Source of the DNA: Struthio camelus
Taxonomy: Eukaryota > Chordata > Aves > Struthioniformes > Struthionidae
Assembly (NCBI RefSeq): GCF_040807025.1
Contig: NC_090964.1
Location: forward strand, 5,642,001-5,706,000
DNA length: 64,000 bases
Reading direction: 5' to 3'
In this document: positions 24,692 through 37,385 of the stretch, piece by piece
Layout: each line of letters opens with the position of its first letter
Numbering within the stretch: position 1 is the stretch's first letter
Made by a program: the position numbers and the translations under genes
The notes under the pieces: model-generated
The model's database searches: none
Told to the model about the DNA's origin: nothing
The model's input: the letters and a program-made list of their open reading frames with translations, nothing else

Positions 24692-27443
24692 ACACCCACA
24701 GAAGTCCCAAATTATTTTGGTTTCCAGTACCAAGAACTTCATTCTATTCAGCTGCCATCTTCAGACACAATGGAAGATACAGTGCAGTTTTTTAACATCC
24801 GTAAAGCCACTAGATCTGCTCTTTCATATATTTATTAGACAGTGTCAGAAAACACCGCCTGTCATGAGCAGTACCTGAGCATCCCAGCTTCAGTGCACTG
24901 CACTGTTCTGTGTGTCAGTCTCTCTGGAGCCACATCATTGAAGGGCACATTTTCTGATGAATGAGAAGAGCCTGGCAATAACAAGCCATAAAACTAAACT
25001 GCATTAAGAAACCCCCTAGACTCATCTTTCCATATCTAATTAATTTAATGCTGTTAACTAGCCCTATTGCCCATCCTTTTCAGTTTCTATTATAAGCTTT
25101 TTAATGGAGTTGGAAGGAAAATTGACTGTCCCTTGGTGGAGGTGAGTGACATGTTAAATATCAGTCCCAAGAAAAGTTAGACTCGGTATTAAGAAAGGAA
25201 AAGAAATTAGAAAGAGAAGTAAAGGATAAAAGACCTAATGAAGTCTCCTATGATGAAGAACATATTCTGTGCCCTCACTGCAAGATAAACCTGATTTGAG
25301 CTTCTGATCTCTTCAGTGCCTGCCAAGAGGAAGCTAAGAGATGAGCTGGCTCTTAATCAAAATCAGCTCTGTCTGTCCAATGAGCCTGATGACACCAACA
25401 CATGAAAACCATGGAGATAACAGAGGGTTCCCAAGGGCACAGAGCTGACAGCAGAATTTCGTCAGTATATTGAAACCACGTGAACCACCAACTGTTTCTC
25501 CAGAGAGGTTTATGCCTCCTGGTTTTTGTCTCCACTTTCTGCTCTCATCTGTATCATCTCCTACACACAGAGATTCTTCGCCAACAGGCTGGTCCTGAGG
25601 AACAGAGACCAGATGCAACAACAGGACTCCAAAACACCCACGAGAGTAGAGACAAGGCTGCCTGCTTTGCTTACACCTTGTAAATTGGGAGGGAAAAGGG
25701 ATTAACTCACATTAGCGCTGGAACAGCATAAAAGTACATATGCAAAGCTTTTGGAGGAGCCCAGAGCTAGAACAGAAGGGCCTAATATAGGGCACTGAGT
25801 AAGGTCATAGAGAGGTAACAAGAGATGCCTCAGGTTATGGATATGATGCAAAAACTGCTCAGAGAAACTCCCGTCCAGAAGGGAGCATGGGAAGAGCTGA
25901 TCCTGATCGACTGGGTAAGGTTTCTCGTAGTCCTGTTGTCTGTGATTTTGAAGGACTGGGGTTTTGAGCTCTTTTCAGTTCTTTTGGGTGGGGGGAAGGG
26001 GTAGGCATCAAATGTTAATCCCACAAAGTCTCTCCTGGCCTCATGCAATCCTTGCAGAGGCAGGTAGAAGACCTAGCAGTATTAGAGGAGAATGGAAAAG
26101 TCAAACCAAGGATGCGTTAGCAACTGATTATAGTGCTACAAAAGTCAACATATATATAATGACTAAGTTTTTTTTACTAGACAAGTGTCAGCAGAAGTCC
26201 CAAAATCCAACCGCTCCATGCCAGTCAAGCTGGACAAAGTCACATTACTCATTCCTGATATGAGATGTACTTTCAAAATTCCTATGGCCTTCACATTGCT
26301 AAACATTTTAGTCATTCCTTGCAGCTCTCAAGTACCTACAAGCTTTCCCCTAAGAATATCGATGAGGTTTTTCTGATCCTAAGCCTAGATGTCTCTGGGA
26401 AGTTTGCTGACCTCTGTTTCACCACCTTTTTTTGACAGTGAAGCTCTCTCCCATGTCCAAATTGGCCTGTACTGGCTTTTTTGTTAATGTAGCTTCAGCT
26501 GTCACCTCTCTGAAGAATGCACTTACCTGCTTTATTAGTCCCTGGATCTTGCATTCACCTTCTCTGGGCAGCTCGGTAAAATGGATCTGTTTGTGCTTCT
26601 ATTGATTTCAGGTTCTGTTAGCACTAATCGTCCTTCCTGTAAGTGGATTTCACACTGCTTTTGCTGAATACTGGTGTTACCTGGCCTCCTCCCTCCACAC
26701 TGGCCTGGTGCAGCCTGGCAGGGGGGCTCTCCCATCAGCACACGCGTGCCTGTAAGTTTAAGCAGCTTTTCGCTCAGGTTCAGCGGTGGCTACACGTCAG
26801 TGTGGTCAGAAAGGTAGGTCTGAGCCTAGGCTCAAGCACGTGGGTGTAAACAGGGAGTGACACCACAGAAGTCCGCACAGAAGGAAATGGAGGTGCAGGA
26901 CAGATGAGTGAGGCCGGCAGCCCAGATAAATCTGAACGTCCAGCAGCCGTTCCCTGCGTCCGGCTGCTCAGGTGTCACCCTGGTGTTTCATGGTCCCGGA
27001 ATCGAAGCAACAGCAAGTCCCAGGACATTTCCACTCTGAAGAGAAAACTGCTGAAACACAGCAGTATGTGCTGGTGTTTAAACATTAAGGAGTCAATAGC
27101 CATTAAATCCTGATAAACACCCAAATGCAAAGTACTACATCTGGGAAACTAATAGGATTTTTAGAGTGGGAGGGGGCTTAAACTGCAGCAAAATCTGCCG
27201 GCCTGCTCTGCAGCCTTGTTCAGTTCAGGGCTGCCCTCAGGATGCTCTTTAGTGTGTGATGACACCAGCCTTTTTCTGCCCTGCTTAGCTGTCCCATTTA
27301 AGTGCCCATCACTGGTCCCTCCATACCTTTTGCTCCAAGCCACAATTCAGGGGAGGGCTGGTTAGTGAGACCAGCCAGCACAGACTGTATCAGGGAGATG
27401 CAGAGAGCCTCTGGGTACTAGAGCCCGGCAGCCTCAGTAAAAA
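24692..27443. other. Gene-free stretch, nothing recognised
   Basis: AT-rich unique DNA around 25000-25100 (atctaattaatttaatgctg) could be regulatory but is too short to judge. There are no exon-like frames. Confidence 0.38.
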
Positions 27444-27481
27444 TACGTGTGCAAGTATGTGTGAGTGTGCGCGTGCACGCG
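27444..27481 (+). repeat. Alternating purine-pyrimidine tract
   Basis: A degenerate TG-type tract ending in gtgtgcgcgtgcacgcg (27465-27481). Alternating purine-pyrimidine sequence with CG steps is of the kind that can adopt Z-DNA. Confidence 0.6.
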
Positions 27482-27828
27482 AATTCCCTCTTCCCACTCC
27501 CTGCTGTATGTCTACAGCCCAGAGGAGTGGGCTTTTCCTTTCTGAAAAGGTCACAAGCACCTCTGTCCCCCAGAGCATCCCTCCTGCCTGTGTGAACTAT
27601 TTACCCAGCCTCCGTGAAGAACAGACCCTTTCCCTGCACAGCACCCACTTTGTTGCTGCTGTTGCCTCTCTCAGAGCAGAGACAAGCAAGATACGCAGTC
27701 ATGTCTTTTAAATACAAAATGTTCCTCCGAGAGGACATGAGTCTGCAGGTTGCCCGCTTCTGGCCCTTTTCTCATGAAAATCCTTAAGCATAGTGTGCTG
27801 CACCTTGCCAGGAACCAAGATGTGGTTC

Positions 27829-27900
27829 CCCATCTTCATTTCACAGGCAGTGGGGTAGTTCATGAGGCTCAGCAGTTATCAGCAGAGCTACCCAGAGTAA
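27829..27900 (-). repeat. MIR-like SINE relic
   Basis: The plus strand 'ccatcttcatttcacagg', then 'catgaggctcagcagtta', then 'agcagagctacccaga' parallels the antisense MIR order (catcttcattttacag, gaggctcagagagg, gcagagctgg). The internal acttgcccaaggtcac block is lost. Confidence 0.35.
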
Positions 27901-29319
27901 GGGAGGTGTTCATCTATGATAACCCTATGGCCATGTGCTGTTCAGTAATAAAAGGGGCCATTTACCCCAATTATAAGGAGCCCCTATTTAAAATATTGCA
28001 CAGGCTCAAGCACCCAGCCCCGAAATGGGTCCAGTAGCGATGGGACCCAACCAGTCCAAAGCAGTGTCTGCTTGGGAGAAGCCATTTCTCTCTTGCAAGT
28101 GATGGGCTCAGACCCACAAAGCTCCTATGAAGGAGGATAGAAAAATATAGTAGAAGAATGGCCCCTGGAGCCATGGTGGCTCCAGAAGCGCATGGTGGCT
28201 GCTCTTTCATCGAGTCCACATACGCACAGGGTCTTTCTGAACAAGTCTGCACTGCAGTGTCCTGAGGAGACGTAGCTAACCAGGTTCTGTAGAGCATCTT
28301 ACTAGCCTGGCCACTTTGCTTCTGGCACCTCCTGTGGAGCCAGCTCCAGGATTTTTGCCCTGAGGCACCACGAGATGGGAGTGTGCCCGCGTACCACAGA
28401 GGGACATTCCAAGAGTTTCCTTCTTGCAAATGCAAAGCTTGATCACTGCAGAGCGCTAGCAGCATGAGCTAGGCAAAAGACATTCATCCAGGAAGCACCA
28501 TGTGCTTTAAAACAGAAGGCAAGCTGCCGAGAAAGGATACCAAAGGCAGTACTGCTTGGCTCACTGGAATGGCTTCAGCTTGGCTCCTGGGGTCAGACCA
28601 GCCCAAAGCCTCAGGATGACATGGCACTCGGCCTTCCCTCCTCAGAGAAGCTGCACCTTGGGCTGATCTCGCTGCTCATATGGTGGCCACAGACATCCAG
28701 GAAAGAACACCCCAGGGAAAACGCATGATCTTGGTGAAGATTTTAGATGCTCCTCACATCAGGCTGAAGCTCCTCTGACCCCTGCTAAATCCGATGCTGC
28801 TATCCACCAAAGGATGGGCTCCTCAGAAAACTGAAGTAGAGCAAAGCAGAAGCCGTGTTTTCAAGGCTCAAGAGGGAGAGAGCCTGAGAGTGACCATGCG
28901 TTATGTCAGCAATAAATGTCAGCAACTGAAAACAAGCTTCAATTTCTAGCTGTTGATTTTCAATAAAAATAACAGGTGAATCCTGCCAAGGATTAACTTG
29001 CAGGAAAGCTGACAAAGCTAATCAGTTTGGCTTTCCTTTAAACACTGCAGTACCCAAGCATCTAAAAAAAAATCTTACCTGCTTGTTACAGAAAAGACCC
29101 TTGTTCACAGTGTATTTCCCATGGCAGCACAGCGAAGAACAGCAGCTAACCCTTCCCATTGCCAGCCTTGCCCTCCTTGCCCTACAGAGGGGGACACGAG
29201 CCCTGAGATACAAAAAGTGAATCAAGGACACTCAGCCTCCAGTGGGAGAGCCCCCTTTACCCTCAGATGTTCTCTTATTTATAGCTTTTTTCCCAGTATT
29301 TCTATTTCTTAGTGTTTCT
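27901..29319. other. Gene-free stretch, nothing recognised
   Basis: The 164-codon minus frame (27971-28465) has no known domain and no coding support. Confidence 0.4.
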
Positions 29320-29485
29320 GTCCAATCCAGGTGTAAACGATTGAAGTAATAAAGTTCCCACCATTTCCCCTGGAAGATTATTCCATGGTCTAATAGACTC
29401 TGTCATTAATTTATTTTTTTTTTCCCTCCTGACAGCTGAAACTTGAAGCAGTTTAATTTCATCCCATTATGTCTAGGTATGAAAG
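29320..29485 (-). repeat. Ancient CR1/L3-type LINE fragment
   Basis: The complement-strand words come in CR1 order: 'tctgtccaatccaggtgtaa', 'gttcccaccatttcccctgg', 'attattccatggtctaatag', then a T-rich gap and 'agtttaatttcatcccatta'. This corresponds to the last part of CR1 ORF2, as in the copies at 39.1 and 39.8 kb, but it is older and more diverged. A T11 stretch interrupts it near 29415. Confidence 0.52.
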
Positions 29486-32400
29486 GAAATGAGAAAAACC
29501 AAGAGACAATTGTACAGAAGACTGCAAGAGAGGGCCAGAAAGATCAGGCCAAGGGCAGACTGAGGCTCCCTGAGGCATGCGTGCAAGGTGGTGCTCAGGA
29601 GTGACAGACCCACTCTACTCCCACTGCTGTCCCCAGCCTGACGCAGGATATCGAATAGTCCAGATGTCTCCTCCCTAATCTCCGTTTTGGTCATAAACTG
29701 CTTGGAATAAGAACAACCAACCCAATAGGGCTGTGACTGCACTGAAAAGGTGTTCCGAGCAACCACTGGCTGCATAGAGAAAGACACAAAACCAAATAAT
29801 TTTGCCTGCCTGAAAAATTAATCTGTTCAGAACTCAGGGGATAAAAGTTCAGGGTGCTCCAGCTGTAACAGAATAAATTTTCCCTTCCCTAATCAGGACA
29901 TGTTATTGGGGAACAATTAAAACAAGTCCGGGGTAATTAAAAGTAATTAAAAGCTCTCAGTGGGAGTGAGATACTTGTGGGATGCTGCATAGCTGAGAGG
30001 CAAGGGGAGCTGTTTGCCTGCGCTGCTTGTCTGATCTACGGGAAGGTTATCGAGAGACCCTGGGGTTGAGGTATGGGAAAGCCACAGCAAGCTTTGCACC
30101 GGGGCTAGGGGTTCACACAAACCAGCGGGGAGCAGGCCCTAACAGCAAGGCAGGCTCAGGCCTTCATTTTGCCCACATCAGTCGTATTTCCCACCATAAA
30201 AGGCAGAGAAAGGTTTCTGAAGGAGCTTAGTGAGAACTGGGCTGAGGGTTGAATACTGCTGGGGAACAGCTATGCTCACGGAAGGACTCAGTGCTTAACT
30301 AACAGTGCTATCCCCCAAACGCAGCGGGATGAGACTACTCAACTTCCGACAGCAACAGCTGAGCTGAAACGAACAGCATGAAATGTGGTGGCGTTAGCCA
30401 GAATAACCGGGTGTCTGCATGCAAGCCCTTGCTCCCCAACAGGATGAACCCAAAACTACTCAAGCTGGGCCCACTCAGGTGACATCCCCACGACTGTACT
30501 TACAGCCACCCACATCAGCTTGTGGGGTAGAAGGATCCAGAGGAGCAGCCTTATCTCACGTCAGCCAGAGGAGATGGTTGCAGGTAGTGTTACTAACCAG
30601 AAGTGAAATGTGTGCCCTTAGTTACAGGATCTAGGAAGAAAAAGAAACAACTGGTGGAACCTAAAGATGATTTTAAATAGCAATCACTCTCTGGCAGAGT
30701 TCATCTTCTCTGGGTTATCTAGGAAGTCCAATAACTACGTGTTCATAGTTAGAAATGTGAGAAGTTTCGTAAATATCTGCTTAAAAGTTTTAAGAAAATT
30801 TCAACTACATCTAACTGTGCAACAATAGGTGGGGCTAGAACTACTACTAGTTGGCAAGAACAAGCGCAAACCAAGATGCTAAAACTAGACCCATAATCAG
30901 AGGTTACATCTAAATGGGACATGCTTGTTGTCGTCAAGATCAGTGCGTTTACATCCGTGCTTCCTAGCTCTTTATGGAGCCAGTCCACGTGACTGCTGAA
31001 ATATTTTGTACACATTTAGTGTCTGGGAATGACTTTCACATTAATGTAGCATGATGAAGTCATGGCTCTTACTAGCAGCTCTGGACCAACATTCAGTGGT
31101 CCTTTGAGGTTTTCTCCTTCTGGCTGTACTGTACAACTAGTCTCCTTCTTAAATATTGCATTCTAAAGTGGTCAAATTTTCAAGCAAAACTGGATCCCGT
31201 GGCTTGTTGATTGAACCTAGGGCAGGGTCTCAAACACCCCAGCTTGTGCTCAGATGGGCCTGAGTCGTTGCTACATGGACAATTCTTAATTGCACTGAAA
31301 AGAAAAAGCAAACCAGAAAAAGCAGCAAGAGAGAACCAAAGACAAAACCAGCAGAATGAAACTAAAAAAAAAGTAGCCTCATTTGCATAATAGGTTTTTA
31401 AATTTTTTGTGCAAATTGTTGTGTAAAAATAATGCAAAGATACTGAGAGCTCAGCAGCCTTGCGAAATGGTGGTCTCTTCGCCCGGGTAATAAAACTGTT
31501 ATTAAGATAGGAGGCAGTATGGGGAACGAGTGTGTCCCATTAGCCAGCTGGCACACAGGACCCATTACCCCTGAGGTGGCTAACAGTGTTTGGCAGTGAT
31601 CAGTTTGTTGGATAGGTCGGCTGGGCCAGAGGCTTCTTCTGGATTCCGATTCAAACAGGAATCCAAAATCCTCAGTCCAGAACACAAAACCTGGCCTCTA
31701 CATTTTGGAGATATCATTATCCCAGAGGTGGTCAGCTCCATTCTTATCCCTTTTGGCATGCTGGGCAATGCAGAAAAAAATTAGTTGCAACCCAGCTGCT
31801 TTTAATAAAATGACTGATATTCAAGCTATTCTGTTAAGGTTCAAAACAACCACTTTATGGCAAGGGCTCTTTGCAGGAGGTGATGGTTGTGAAACCACTG
31901 TCTCAGCTGCTTCTGACAGCAGAGTAGCAGGGGTAATAGCCTGAGAGGGACAAGAGTTTCCTTCCACTAGAGCAAAGACGCCCAAAGTTTGTAAATCTAG
32001 GTCCTCCTCGCTCATGCTGGCAATGTGCCAGCTCCCCAGCTGGGAGCTGGAGCTCAAGGCCTGCTTGCCTTCTGCAGCCACCTGCTCACACCATGCTCCT
32101 CCAAGGTGCCCAACTTGCCCAAAACCACAGGCACAAGAGCAGGAGGGAGGTACCTACACATTGCTGAGGGTTTGGGTCCAGGGGCCCAGTTCTGCCTCTG
32201 GGTGAATTCTCCCCTGGGAAAATTCTTCAGGGAAATTAATGACAAGTCAAAAATTAGGCTGAGGTTTACAGCTTCATCGCACACACCTCTGGCATCCAGG
32301 GGTCCCCTCAGAATTGATGATACTTCCGCCACGAGCAAGCATTGGCCAAGCCAGCTCCTCCACACGGCCGGTCACCAGGACCTTCGAGCATCTCCTGTCC

Positions 32401-33930
32401 TTCAAGGGCTTCTAAGGGAGAGCATGAGCCTGTCTTTAAACATAGAGTTTCTTCCTTGCTACCTTAAAGGGGAGAAACATCATTGTCAGGGACCATTAAA
32501 CTCCTCTCTTAAAAACGGCAGCAGCAGTAGGCTTTCTGCTGGCTGCAGAGCTGTTATTGAAGCCCGGCGCCAATTGCCCTTGTCAGACATGCTGCTCCCC
32601 ACGCTGGCTGCGGCCGGCAGCAGGCAGCCGGGGCCGTGCTGGTTTTAATGGAAAACCGTTCACCTCAGCTGTATTCAGCGCACAGTGTGAAGTGCTTCTC
32701 TTTGTGACTCACACCAAGTAATCCCAGCTTCCCGTTAAGATAATTAAGTTCTACTCAACGGTGCTACTGCTACAATTTAAGGCACACATGTGCGCACGTG
32801 CACACACCCCTGCAGAATGAGTAAAGGTTGGTTTGGTTTTTTTTTTTTCCTCCTCCCTGATAAAAATACTTGGCTTTTACCAGCTGAGGGTGTTTCTTCT
32901 CCCCTGGCAGAAGGGTGGCCATGGCTAGCTGAGCCCACTCGGCACTGAAGAGCCATTTCTGCAGCAGGACCCGGTGGAGATCCTGATCCCTTCACAGGGC
33001 CTGTTGGGCACGTGGAGGAGGATGGAGCCCTTGCTCAGAGTTCACAGCCCAACTAGACAAGACTGCGGCCGAGCAATCTGCCTTTAGGAGCGTTAGTTGA
33101 GGCAAAAATGGAGAATATTGAGGTGATGTCCTTATGCTGCCTCCATTTCCAAAGCATCCTTGGTGTGTCTGTAGGAGCAAACGTCCCATCCAGCTGGCCT
33201 GGCTCTTGCACATGCCGCACCATCATGACAAATGGAGGTGCGAAGGCAACGATGCTGGTGCCCTGGAGCTGCCTAGGGAGCACAAAAACTAACACATCCT
33301 CCAGCCCATCTCCGTATGTCCGGATTGCTACCGGGAGGCCCCATATGGCAAGGGCTGCTGGCACCCGCGAGGTATAAGAGCTGCTTAGATGGAGGCTGTC
33401 TCCAAATCCCATCTGCCCGTTCAGCGAGAGCACGGTGGGACTTTCCGAGGTGGCCTGACGGTGAGACAACAGCACTGGGAGAGCAGATGGGGTGCAGAGA
33501 GGCAGTCGCATTGCTAAGGCAGGGGCTGTGCTCGAGGGGCTCAGCGCCAAGGCTCCCACTGCAACCCACGCCAGCTGGCAGGATGGCTGCTTCCACGTGG
33601 CAGGGACACATGGTGAGGCAATTTCCAACCTGAGCATCTCAGGACAGGGTTGAATCCAAATTCAGGAAGCCACGACATCTCTAAGCATTAGAGCTCCTCC
33701 ATCAAATTGCAATGATTTCACCCACGTTTCCCAAGCCGCTTTGTAAAACACAACTGCTCCATCATGGCAGTAGCTTATTCTGAGTCACAGGGACATGAAA
33801 TGACCTACCCTGCAACTAAACACAGGCTACCCCATCCAGTTTCTGAATCGGGCCCATCTCTACAGTTCTGCTGCCCCTTCTGTGGAAACAAATTCAAACA
33901 TGTTAGCATGAAAGAAAGGGTTAAATTCCT
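29486..33930. other. Gene-free stretch
   Basis: No supported gene. Contains an octamer word, ATTTGCAT, at 31381-31388. A T-rich run lies near 32838-32850, and a TG/CA-type patch near 32780-32805. The open frames at 32025-32648 (207 codons, plus) and 33053-33637 (194 codons, minus) overlap frames on the other strand and show only low-complexity composition. Confidence 0.38.
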
Positions 33931-34115
33931 AAGTGAGCCAGTAATTACTTTTTTACTGTAGTTTTAAAAGGCCATTTGAGGCCCTACGGAGCAAATATTT
34001 TCCCTTTTTAATGACACCGTAATAGATTAAGAGGGACCTGTCTCCCAGCAAACATTAAACAAAGGAGATAGATTACCCTGGTGATTCGAGCGATTTAATC
34101 TCCGGTGCACAGCTT
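33931..34115. promoter_or_regulatory. Candidate conserved noncoding element
   Basis: AT-rich unique island inside GC-balanced DNA. Words include cagtaattactttttt, ctttttaatgacaccg, taatagattaag and gcgatttaatctccgg. It has no repeat similarity and no open frame. Enhancer-like composition only. Confidence 0.27.
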
Positions 34116-37100
34116 GAGCAAGGAGGCAGTGGGGAACGCAGCTGCAATAACTTTGGCGTACGAGTGGCACATGCAGGTCAGCCCAGATTTCCTTCGCTGC
34201 CCTTTCTAGTCTCCAAACAGATATCTTGTGCCAAGAAAAAACAGAAATTTCTTTTTCTGGGGAGGGGGAGAAGGGTTGTTATTGCAGACATTTTGGTTAT
34301 TGCAAGATCTGGTCTGGGAGGAGGGGTAAAGGGGAAAGACAGCAGGGGAAAGGAAATATTTATCAAGCTTCAAAAGAAGCAGATGGTTACAATGGAAGGG
34401 AAAGTCTCACGCACGTGGGGTAACATGAGCACAAGCAGGGTTAGCCCTGTTCTTGCAAAGGCTTTTAAGTGTTCCTCCATAGCAGCCCACCCTGTCACTG
34501 CCAGCCCCAGGGTGCTCTGTGCAAATTTGGGTGCTCTGTACAGTGACTGCCCAGTCATTGGTGCAGTGAGGGCTCCTGGGAGCTTGGGAGCTGCTGAGTT
34601 TCCCTGCCAGCCCCTGCTTCATCAGTGCTTTGCTTCAAAGTTAGGCATCCAGCCAAGGCATGTGCTCCCAGGGCTGCCATCTGCCTGAGCTGGGCCACGT
34701 CCCCATCCCAGGAGGCCATCGCAGGACCTGGGCTGCATTAGGCAGGACGAGCACAGCAGCCCCTGGGCGCAAGCCCTCTCCTTCCAGCTCCAGTCACCAG
34801 TGGGGACCGGCGGGGTTGGGATGCGCATCCCCAGCACTGACTCAGGCTAACCTGGGCACAGCTCACAAGTGAGCTGCCTCCAGAAGAAGTGCCCTATGAT
34901 CAGCAGGATAGAAATCTGCCTAATTTGCATGAGTAAAAGCAGCAGCAGCAGGGGCCCGGGCAGCCCCTGCAGAGCAAACATGTTCAAATCAAACTGTTGC
35001 TTCTTCACTCCAAAGTTGACAAGATATTTCTTTTAAACCCTCGTTAAGCTCTTCTGGCCTCCCCTCTGCACCACCACCAGGCTCCTATGCCAGCGCTAGA
35101 GAAGCCACCGCTCCAGCCTCACTTCTGCTCTGCTCATCACCTCCCGCATATGGAAGGACTGGTGTGGAAAGGCTGAGAAAAATCAGGGAGGTTGGACTTC
35201 TCTTTCTGGATCTGCCTCCAGAGACAGCCGCTTCTGTAAAAGGACACAGGATACAGTTTTAGAAGAGCTTTGAGGGTCCCAAGCAGCAGGGGTGGCTTCA
35301 TCTGAAGCTCTATGTGTGTTTGCCCATGTTTAAATCAGGGTTGACCAGCTAAGATTGCATAATACATGCAGAGAAACAGGCATTTCTAAGGTGCAATGCA
35401 TCTCAGACGGAGACAGGTACAGCGGGAGGCAACTAGCTCAGCTGCAGACACCAACAGAGCAGACATCTGAAATCAGACAGGATGACTCTCATGTATTATT
35501 AACACAGCTGCCTAGGCATGGCCTTCTTAGAAAGTTCTAGATAGCCAAGACCCAGGTGGAGTCAGCAAAAAGCTGCTGAGCAGCGGTGGGGTGGGCAGAC
35601 CCTTCTGTCACCTAAAGGCCTCCACGAGGGGACAGTTCTTGCAATGACAATATGACCATACCGGAGTACACAAAGGACAAAACACGTTACCAGGGACTCA
35701 GGAGAGCAGTTTGCATGATCGTCTGATGAAGGTCCCAGCTTGTAGCAAAAGGCAAGAAATCTCGTTGACCCTAAACAGAGTCTGGCAAGAACAACTGAGA
35801 GAAATTAGGACAGAGGATGGACATGTTAGATGCATTGCCATGATGTGTTTGGGACAGGTAATAGAAAGCAATGGTCTCTGCAGAGAGAGAAAGCCTGTCT
35901 GAGGATGGATGCAGAAGCAGATGTGTCTGTGCTGGGATGGGTAGACAGATAACTGGACCATAGCTGGTTCAGCAAGTCCCTCGCTATGCAGGACATTTCA
36001 TGCTTACCTTGCCCTTATCCTCCCCTCTCAACTTGCTCTTCAGCCATTATCAGAAACAGCAATAGCAGGCAGAAATTCAGGCAGGACTCGTGAGTCCAGC
36101 CCTGCCAAGCTGTTCCTCAGCATCAGCTAACAGCTTTTGAATGGGAATGGCCAACACCCTAAACACATTTTTAAATATAAATATGCTAATTTCTTTGGAC
36201 TCTAATTAAATACTCGGCAATGAGTCCAAGTTCTGGGTGAGTGCCCAGGTGCCTGTTCTGCATCGCAGTGGGCTGCTCTGCTGCTTCACCGCTCATTACA
36301 TTGCCCAAGATGTCTGTTCACCAAGAGGTACCACAGGTGTTCAGATGTGGCACTGGGGAAGTGCCAAATTTCAGAGCCCCACACTATGCAAATAGCTTTT
36401 CCTGCCCAAATCCACTACCTAGCTCGTGGATGACAGTGCAAAGAGACCTCTCTGAGCAGAGTAGCAGGCACAATGAGGTCCAAGCCTCACCCTTTACTCA
36501 CCACAGAAGCAGGCACAGGCTCCCTCCTTCTGCTCAGAGAAAAGCAAGCTCTGGAGAATCCAAGTTCTGGATGCCAACACAGAGCCCAAGATGATGGACA
36601 CCTAGTCATGCTTTATCCATCTGATTCTGCCCAGTGCAGTGCTCCTACCAAGGTGTTTTGGTCCTCTGATGCCTTCTGAGTACAACTGAAGTGATAACCC
36701 GGCCATCAGGTCCAGGGGGAGGACTTGTTCCAACAAATCCAAAGGGACTCCAAAGGGCCTCCATTGTTTCAGCTTTTCCAAGCAGAAATTTGACTGCTTT
36801 GAAAATTGCACTGCTCTCTGCCAGCTAAGAAGCAGCCCATAAACAGCTCCTGTCTCTTCCCTGTCGCTCTGATCTTGAGAAATACCCCAGAGGGCTGACG
36901 GGGGATCAGGTTACATACCCACCATATGGCAGGAGGACCTCCATGCACCTGAACTGCGGGGGGGACCTAAACTGCACAGCAGGGAGGAGAAGGCCAGCTA
37001 ATGGCATGGAGACAGGACATGTTGCTGGGCTGCCATTCCCTGTTCCCTTGGCACAAGACCACATCCAGCCTGAGAACATCAAGCCAGGGCACGCTGTGTG

Positions 37101-37334
37101 TCTCTTGCTGTGCAAAAAGCAGCCGAGCAGAGGGGCCCCAGGGAGCACTGAGCCAGAAAGCAGGCTAGCAGGAGCACTTTGTGTGAACATTGATTTGAAA
37201 CAATTTGGCCTCTTCTTTTCCTTTCCCTTTTGCTGCACTCACAAATGCCCCAGGACTCCTTGCATTAAGTGCTGTTTACAGGCAGCAAGATGCCCTGTGC
37301 CAAAGGGCCAGCAGAGGCAAGGAGGCGAACGTCA
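34116..37334. other. Gene-free stretch
   Basis: No supported gene. An octamer ATTTGCAT at 34923-34930 precedes an agcagcagcagc run at about 34939-34950. A short AT-rich patch at 36165-36220 (ttaaatataaatatgctaat) may be another small regulatory island. Confidence 0.36.
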
Positions 37335-37385
37335 GAAGGGGAAATAGAGATGGAGCAACTCACCCAAAGTCACCAGCCACAAAGA
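37335..37385 (-). repeat. Possible MIR-like SINE relic
   Basis: 'agaaggggaaatagagatgg', then 'agcaactcacccaaagtcac', then 'cagccac' mirrors the antisense MIR core (gaaactgaggcacagagagg, taacttgcccaaggtcac, acagc). Short and diverged. Confidence 0.3.

Noticed and set aside
32025-33637. Opposing frames of 207 (plus) and 194 (minus) codons
   Set aside because: They sit among overlapping frames on both strands without motifs. Typical of chance frames in GC-balanced DNA.
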